Assembly: GCA_025964795.1 (NCBI GenBank)
Contig: JAOPYC010000105.1
Location: forward strand, 1-48,563
Reading direction: 5' to 3'
Length of the DNA: 48,563 nt
From: Marmoricola sp.
Lineage (GTDB): Bacteria; Actinomycetota; Actinomycetes; Propionibacteriales; Nocardioidaceae
The position numbers and the translations under genes were made by a program. This document shows positions 43,645 through 48,563 of the stretch, one piece after another. The notes under the pieces were generated by a model that ran no database searches, was not told where the DNA came from, and was given only the letters and a program-made list of their open reading frames with translations. Every line of letters begins with the position of its first letter. Position 1 is the first letter of the stretch.

Positions 43645-43650
43645 GCCCCC

Positions 43651-43656
43651 ATTGTG
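43651..43656 (-). promoter_or_regulatory. Candidate -10 box of the leaderless GNAT gene (CACAAT)
   Basis: On the minus strand CACAAT, six bases (GGGGGC), then the ATG at 43644, with no ribosome site. The first base is not T; spacing and last bases fit. Confidence 0.5.
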
Positions 43657-43729
43657 TCGAGTCCGGGCCCGTCGGGCCCGCGGCCGCCCGTGTCCGGCGG
43701 GCACAGCCCGGGCTGGAACAATGGCGGCC

Positions 43730-44758
43730 ATGTCCCAGCAGACCCCCACCGACGCACCGGCGCGCCCTCGTGTCCTGTCCGGCATCCAGCCCACCAGTGA
43801 CTCGTTCCACTTCGGCAACTACCTCGGCGCGACCCGGCAGTGGGTGGACCTCCAGGAGACCCACCAGCCGTTCTTCTTCATCGCGAACATGCACGCCCTC
43901 GAGCCCGGTCCCGAGCCGAAGGTGCTCCGCGAGCGCACGCTGAGGTCGGCCGCGCAGCTGATCGCGATGGGCATCGACCCCGAGCGGTCGGCGATCTTCG
44001 TGCAGTCCCAGATCCCCGAACACGCCGAGCTGACCTGGGTGCTGGAGTGCCTGACCGGGTTCGGTGAGGCCCGCCGGATGACCCAGTTCAAGGACAAGTC
44101 CGCCAAGGAGGGGGAGGGTGCCGCCTCGGTCGGCCTGTTCACCTACCCGATCCTCCAGGCGGCCGACATCCTGCTCTACCGCCCGGCCTACGTCCCGGTG
44201 GGGGAGGACCAGCGCCAGCACCTCGAGCTGACCCGCGACCTGGCGCAGCGGTTCAACCACCGCTACAAGAAGACCTTCCGTCTTCCGGAGCCCTACATCC
44301 TCAAGGAGACCGCGAAGATCCTCGACCTGCAGAACCCGGCGATCAAGATGTCGAAGTCCAACTCCAGCCCGGGCGGGATCATCACCATGCTCGACGACCC
44401 GAAGGTGTCGGCGAAGAAGATCCGCTCGGCCGTCACCGACTCGGGCTCGGAGATCCGCTTCGACCCCGAGGAGAAGCCCGGCGTCTCCAACCTGCTGACG
44501 ATCTACTCGGCGCTCAGCGGGCGGAGCGTCGAGGACCTCGTCGCGTCGTACGACGGCCAGGGCTACGGCGCCCTCAAGGGTGACCTGGCCGACGTGGTCG
44601 TCGAGTTCGTGACGCCGTTCCGGGACCGGACCCTCGACCTGCTCGACGACCGGGCGGAGCTGCAGCGTGTCCTCCGGGCCGGGGCCGAGACCGCGAGCGA
44701 GGTCGCCAGCGCGACCCTGGCCGACGTCTACGACCGCGTCGGGTTCGTGGCTGGTTAG
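43730..44758 (+). CDS. trpS: Tryptophanyl-tRNA synthetase
   Basis: Class-I aminoacyl-tRNA synthetase charging tRNA-Trp. The 342-residue protein has [18 protein letters not shown] (HIGH-like motif HFGN), [33 protein letters not shown] and the KMSKS loop in [15 protein letters not shown]. The ATG at 43730 was chosen because an AACAAT box lies seven bases upstream; an in-frame ATG at 43721 would begin within that box. It is divergent from the GNAT gene. Its TAG stop overlaps the promoter of the following 2H gene. Confidence 0.95.
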   Translation: MSQQTPTDAPARPRVLSGIQPTSDSFHFGNYLGATRQWVDLQETHQPFFFIANMHALEPGPEPKVLRERTLRSAAQLIAMGIDPERSAIFVQSQIPEHAELTWVLECLTGFGEARRMTQFKDKSAKEGEGAASVGLFTYPILQAADILLYRPAYVPVGEDQRQHLELTRDLAQRFNHRYKKTFRLPEPYILKETAKILDLQNPAIKMSKSNSSPGGIITMLDDPKVSAKKIRSAVTDSGSEIRFDPEEKPGVSNLLTIYSALSGRSVEDLVASYDGQGYGALKGDLADVVVEFVTPFRDRTLDLLDDRAELQRVLRAGAETASEVASATLADVYDRVGFVAG

Positions 44759-44761
44759 AGT
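44756..44761 (+). promoter_or_regulatory. -10 box of a leaderless start (TAGAGT)
   Basis: TAGAGT begins with the trpS TAG stop codon itself and is six bases from the ATG at 44768. No Shine-Dalgarno sequence is seen. Confidence 0.58.
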
Positions 44762-44767
44762 CGTCGG

Positions 44768-45295
44768 ATGCCCACCATCGGAGTCTCTCTCCCCGTGCCC
44801 GAACCGTGGGGTTCCCAGCTGCAGAACTACCGCATCGACGTAGGGGACGAGGCCGCCCGGCACATCCCGACGCACATCACGCTGCTGCCGCCGCACGAGG
44901 TGGCCGACGACGACGTGGAGGGGGTCGTCGCCCACCTGGACCAGGTGGCCTCGGCCATCGAGCCGTTCCGGGTGCACCTGCGCGGCACCGGCACCTTCGA
45001 GCCGGTCTCGCCCGTGGTCTTCGTCGGGGTGGTCGAGGGGATCAGCCAGTGCGAGCAGCTCGCGGCCAGCGTACGCCGGGGGCCGCTGCTGTTCGACCGG
45101 CACTTCCCCTACCACCCGCACGTCACGGTCGCCCACCACCTGCCCACCGAGCAGCTCGAGCAGGCCTTCGACGACCTCGAGGACTTCGATGCGGCCTTCG
45201 ACGTCGACGAGGTGTGGATGTACCTCCACGACGCCGGCTCAGGCTGGCTGCCCACCCACGCGTTCCCGCTGGGAGGGGTCAGGAACCGGGCGTGA
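44768..45295 (+). CDS. 2'-5' RNA ligase-like 2H phosphoesterase
   Basis: A 175-residue member of the 2H phosphoesterase superfamily, defined by two HxT motifs: His36/Thr38 in PTHITLLPPHEV and His118/Thr120 in YHPHVTVAHHLP, about 80 residues apart as usual. Relatives act on 2',5'-linked or cyclic phosphodiesters in RNA; the partner here is unknown. No signal peptide or membrane helix. Leaderless promoter TAGAGT six bases upstream overlaps the trpS stop. The 3' end overlaps the 3' end of the convergent CAP-domain gene by 17 bases. Confidence 0.88.
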   Translation: MPTIGVSLPVPEPWGSQLQNYRIDVGDEAARHIPTHITLLPPHEVADDDVEGVVAHLDQVASAIEPFRVHLRGTGTFEPVSPVVFVGVVEGISQCEQLAASVRRGPLLFDRHFPYHPHVTVAHHLPTEQLEQAFDDLEDFDAAFDVDEVWMYLHDAGSGWLPTHAFPLGGVRNRA

Positions 45296-46304
45296 ACATC
45301 CGCACCGTGTAGGTGGAGGTGTAGGCGGTGCTCTTCGCGGTGGCCCGGATCCCGGTGACCTGGACCTTGAAGGTCCCGGACCGGGTGAGGTTGGCGGGCA
45401 GCTGCCACACGAGCGTCGGGTGGCCGTAGCCGTCCACCACCGCGTTCTTCTTCACGCTGATCGGCTTCCCGTCGCGCCAGACGTGGACGGTGGCCCACGC
45501 GAAGCTCAGCGCCCGGTTGCCGACCGAGAGCGACCAGCGGCCACTCGGCTCCAGGGTGTTCGGGAACCAGCCCGAGGTCGGCCAGGGGACATAGCTCGGG
45601 TTGGGGCGCGACGCCGAGGTCGGGCCGACGACCGTCATGGCATGGGCGGTGTTCGTCGCTCCCGAGCCCATCGTGGTGGAGGAGGGGTTCAGCAGCCAGC
45701 GGCGGTGACCGGCCGCGGCGTTGGTCGAGCCGGCGTCCTCGAGGTAGAGCCCCACGACCCCCGAGGAGGTGATCGACGGGTAGGACAGGGCGAGGTTCGA
45801 CTTCCCGGCGTTCGCGCCGCCGGCATCGGTGTAGCACTTCCAGGTCTTGGGCGGCGTGTGGCTCAGGCTCCGGTTGGCCGACATCAGCAGCGCGCTCAGC
45901 TGGGAGCTCGAGTTCAGGGACGCGGCGAAGGCGACCGGGGCCAGGCCGGCGAGGGATCGGGCGAAGTTGATCCCGCGCAGGGTGGCGGCGCGCGACGCCG
46001 CGGACTGGGTGCCGGCGGCGCACGTGCTGTCGTTGCCGTTCCAGCCGGTCGGCAGGCGCAGCCCCGGCTGGTAGTCACGCAGGTACGCCGCGTTCACCGC
46101 CGCCCGGTCGTTGGCGTTCACCGAGCCGGACCACTTGGCGGACGTCTTCGTGGCGGCCGGCTTCGCCGCCTTCGCCGCGCGAGCCGCCGCGGCGGGTGCG
46201 GCGTGCGGCGCGAGCACCTGCGTCACCGGCGACGTGGTGCCGCCGAGGGCGAACAGCAGCACGGTGCCCAGCACCAGTCGGCGGCCCGCCCGCGTGTCCC
46301 CCAT
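45279..46304 (-). CDS. Secreted CAP-domain (SCP/PR1-like) protein
   Basis: A 341-residue exported protein. A signal peptide or anchor (RRLVLGTVLLFALGG) and an Ala/Lys-rich linker (about 35-58) precede a CAP domain (about 95-225) marked by RGINFARSLAGLAPVAFAAS, LSHTPPKTWKCYTD and AAGHRRWLLNP with its conserved histidine. The remaining 110 residues are beta-rich and may be an Ig-like or carbohydrate-type domain. CAP proteins are secreted and varied in role (lipid binding, proteolysis, defence). ATG 46304 has a TATCCT box six bases upstream. It overlaps the 2H gene by 17 bases at the 3' ends. Confidence 0.8.
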   Translation of the reverse strand: MGDTRAGRRLVLGTVLLFALGGTTSPVTQVLAPHAAPAAAARAAKAAKPAATKTSAKWSGSVNANDRAAVNAAYLRDYQPGLRLPTGWNGNDSTCAAGTQSAASRAATLRGINFARSLAGLAPVAFAASLNSSSQLSALLMSANRSLSHTPPKTWKCYTDAGGANAGKSNLALSYPSITSSGVVGLYLEDAGSTNAAAGHRRWLLNPSSTTMGSGATNTAHAMTVVGPTSASRPNPSYVPWPTSGWFPNTLEPSGRWSLSVGNRALSFAWATVHVWRDGKPISVKKNAVVDGYGHPTLVWQLPANLTRSGTFKVQVTGIRATAKSTAYTSTYTVRMFTPGS

Positions 46305-46310
46305 GAGGGA

Positions 46311-46316
46311 AGGATA
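46311..46316 (-). promoter_or_regulatory. -10 box of the leaderless CAP-domain gene (TATCCT)
   Basis: Minus-strand TATCCT is a good TANNNT match and lies six bases before the ATG at 46304. The segment just upstream (46336-46358) is unusually A/T-rich for this DNA. Confidence 0.6.
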
Positions 46317-46369
46317 GGGAGAACCTGTCCGATTGTTACGGTTTAAACATATATGCCCGAATTCTGAGA

Positions 46370-47109
46370 TCAGTACCCGTGGCGGACGGCGGTGCGCAGG
46401 TCCTTGTTCAGCTGCGAGATGACGTCGAGCGGGATGCCCTTGGGGCACGCTGCCGTGCACTCGCCGATGTTGGTGCAGCCACCGAAGCCCTCGTGGTCGT
46501 GCTGGCCGACCATGTTCACCACGCGGGAGTCGCGCTCGGCCTGGCCCTGGGGGAGCTCGCCGAGGTGGGTGATCTTGGCGCCGACGAACAGCGAGGCCGA
46601 CCCGTTGGGGCAGGCCGCCACGCAGGCGCCGCAGCCGATGCAGGTGGCGACGTCGAAGGCACGGTCGGCGTTGTCCTTCGGCACCGGGGTCGCGTGGGCG
46701 TCGGGGGCGGCGCCGGTGTTGACTGAGATGTAGCCGCCCTGCTGGATGATCCGGTCGAACGCGCCGCGGTCGACGACGAGGTCCTTGAGCACCGGGAACG
46801 CGTCGGCGCGCCACGGCTCGATGGTGATCGTCTCGCCGTCGTGGAAGGACCGCATGTGCAGCTGGCAGGTGGTGGTGACCTGCGGGCCGTGGGCCTCGCC
46901 GTTGATCATCAGCCCGCACATGCCACAGATGCCCTCGCGACAGTCGGAGTCGAACGCGATCGGCTCCTCGCCCTCGCCGTTGAGGCGCTCGTTGAGCACG
47001 TCGAGCATCTCGAGGAACGACATGTCCTCGGAGATCTCGTCCACCTCGTAGGTGTGGATGGCGCCCGCGGTGTCCGCGTCGGGCTGGCGCCAGATCTTGA
47101 GGGTGAGCT

Positions 47110-47113
<4 letters not shown>
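46370..47113 (-). CDS. sdhB: Succinate dehydrogenase iron-sulfur subunit
   Basis: Electron-transfer subunit of complex II. The 247-residue protein has the N-terminal 2Fe-2S ferredoxin domain with Cys58, Cys63, Cys66 and Cys83 ([18 protein letters not shown]) and C-terminal cluster motifs [14 protein letters not shown] and [14 protein letters not shown]. Residues [15 protein letters not shown] are typical of the actinobacterial/Bacteroides-type enzyme. The GTG at 47113 overlaps the sdhA stop as GTGA. It ends 65 bases from the CAP-domain start on the same strand; the A/T-rich stretch between them could include a weak terminator. Confidence 0.96.

Positions 47114-48563
<1,450 letters not shown>

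Noticed and set aside
46336-46368. A/T-rich segment between the CAP gene and sdhB as a replication or attachment site
   Set aside because: It has only about 30 bases of lower GC, no repeats or tRNA end. A promoter or weak terminator is a sufficient explanation.

Overview
The window is very GC-rich actinobacterial DNA that looks chromosomal. The best fit is a Nocardioides-like member of the Nocardioidaceae; this is an inference from gene content, codon bias, and the style of the secreted and hypothetical proteins. The backbone order pcrA/uvrD – divergent M23 peptidase – sucC – sucD – perM-like DUF6350 – purN – purH – folD – DUF3017 – mdh/icd is a conserved actinobacterial arrangement; the uvrD1–sucCD–perM–purN–purH part is also found in Mycobacterium. 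Lineage-specific genes are inserted between these anchors. No tRNA, rRNA, transposase, phage gene or CRISPR array was recognised.

Layout. 1-466 holds the degraded 3' ends of two genes: an HNH/DUF222-type endonuclease with one frameshift, and an unassigned protein with two. 493-9021 carries an N-acyl-D-amino-acid deacylase-like amidohydrolase, an Rpf-like secreted muralytic protein under a c-di-AMP (ydaO) riboswitch, ornithine aminotransferase, a conserved Rossmann-like protein of unknown role, malQ, a small hypothetical and a ThrE-type exporter. 9072-14899 encodes exported or metabolic enzymes: a large secreted six-hairpin glycosidase-like protein, a 29-residue small protein with a perfect ribosome binding site, a metallo-beta-lactamase-fold hydrolase and a subtilisin-like protease preceded by a perfect palindrome. 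14987-24077 is the pcrA / M23 / B12-binding protein / S15 peptidase / alpha-beta hydrolase / sucCD block. 24178-27173 is kynureninase, translationally coupled to an unusual sigma-factor-like protein fused to a membrane helix and a two-part extracytoplasmic region. 27234-31919 is perM-like–purN–purH–folD–DUF3017. 32017-36572 is a nucleoside hydrolase and divergent mdh and icd. 36640-42360 is an MFS exporter and a LuxR(LAL)–hydrolase–SDR cluster. 42499-48563 is a tandem GNAT, trpS, a 2H RNA ligase-like protein, a CAP-domain secreted protein and sdhB–sdhA (sdhA runs off the window).

Four TCA-cycle steps are encoded here: succinyl-CoA synthetase, succinate dehydrogenase, malate dehydrogenase and monomeric NADP-isocitrate dehydrogenase. 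Next to them lie the last steps of purine synthesis and the one-carbon enzyme FolD.

The most interesting non-gene structure is two families of intergenic palindromes. Family 1 has GGTTAACC-type cores at about 24091, 31941 and 33034. Family 2 has ATGCGACGCCTCAGCG cores at about 37903 and 42429. They sit at gene 3' ends, probably act as terminators, and in three genes supply the actual stop codon. Other signals are a recurrent leaderless promoter pattern (NANNNT, exactly six bases, then the start codon) at eight genes, a hairpin that covers a Shine-Dalgarno sequence between the LuxR gene and its neighbour, and several perfect operator-like inverted repeats.
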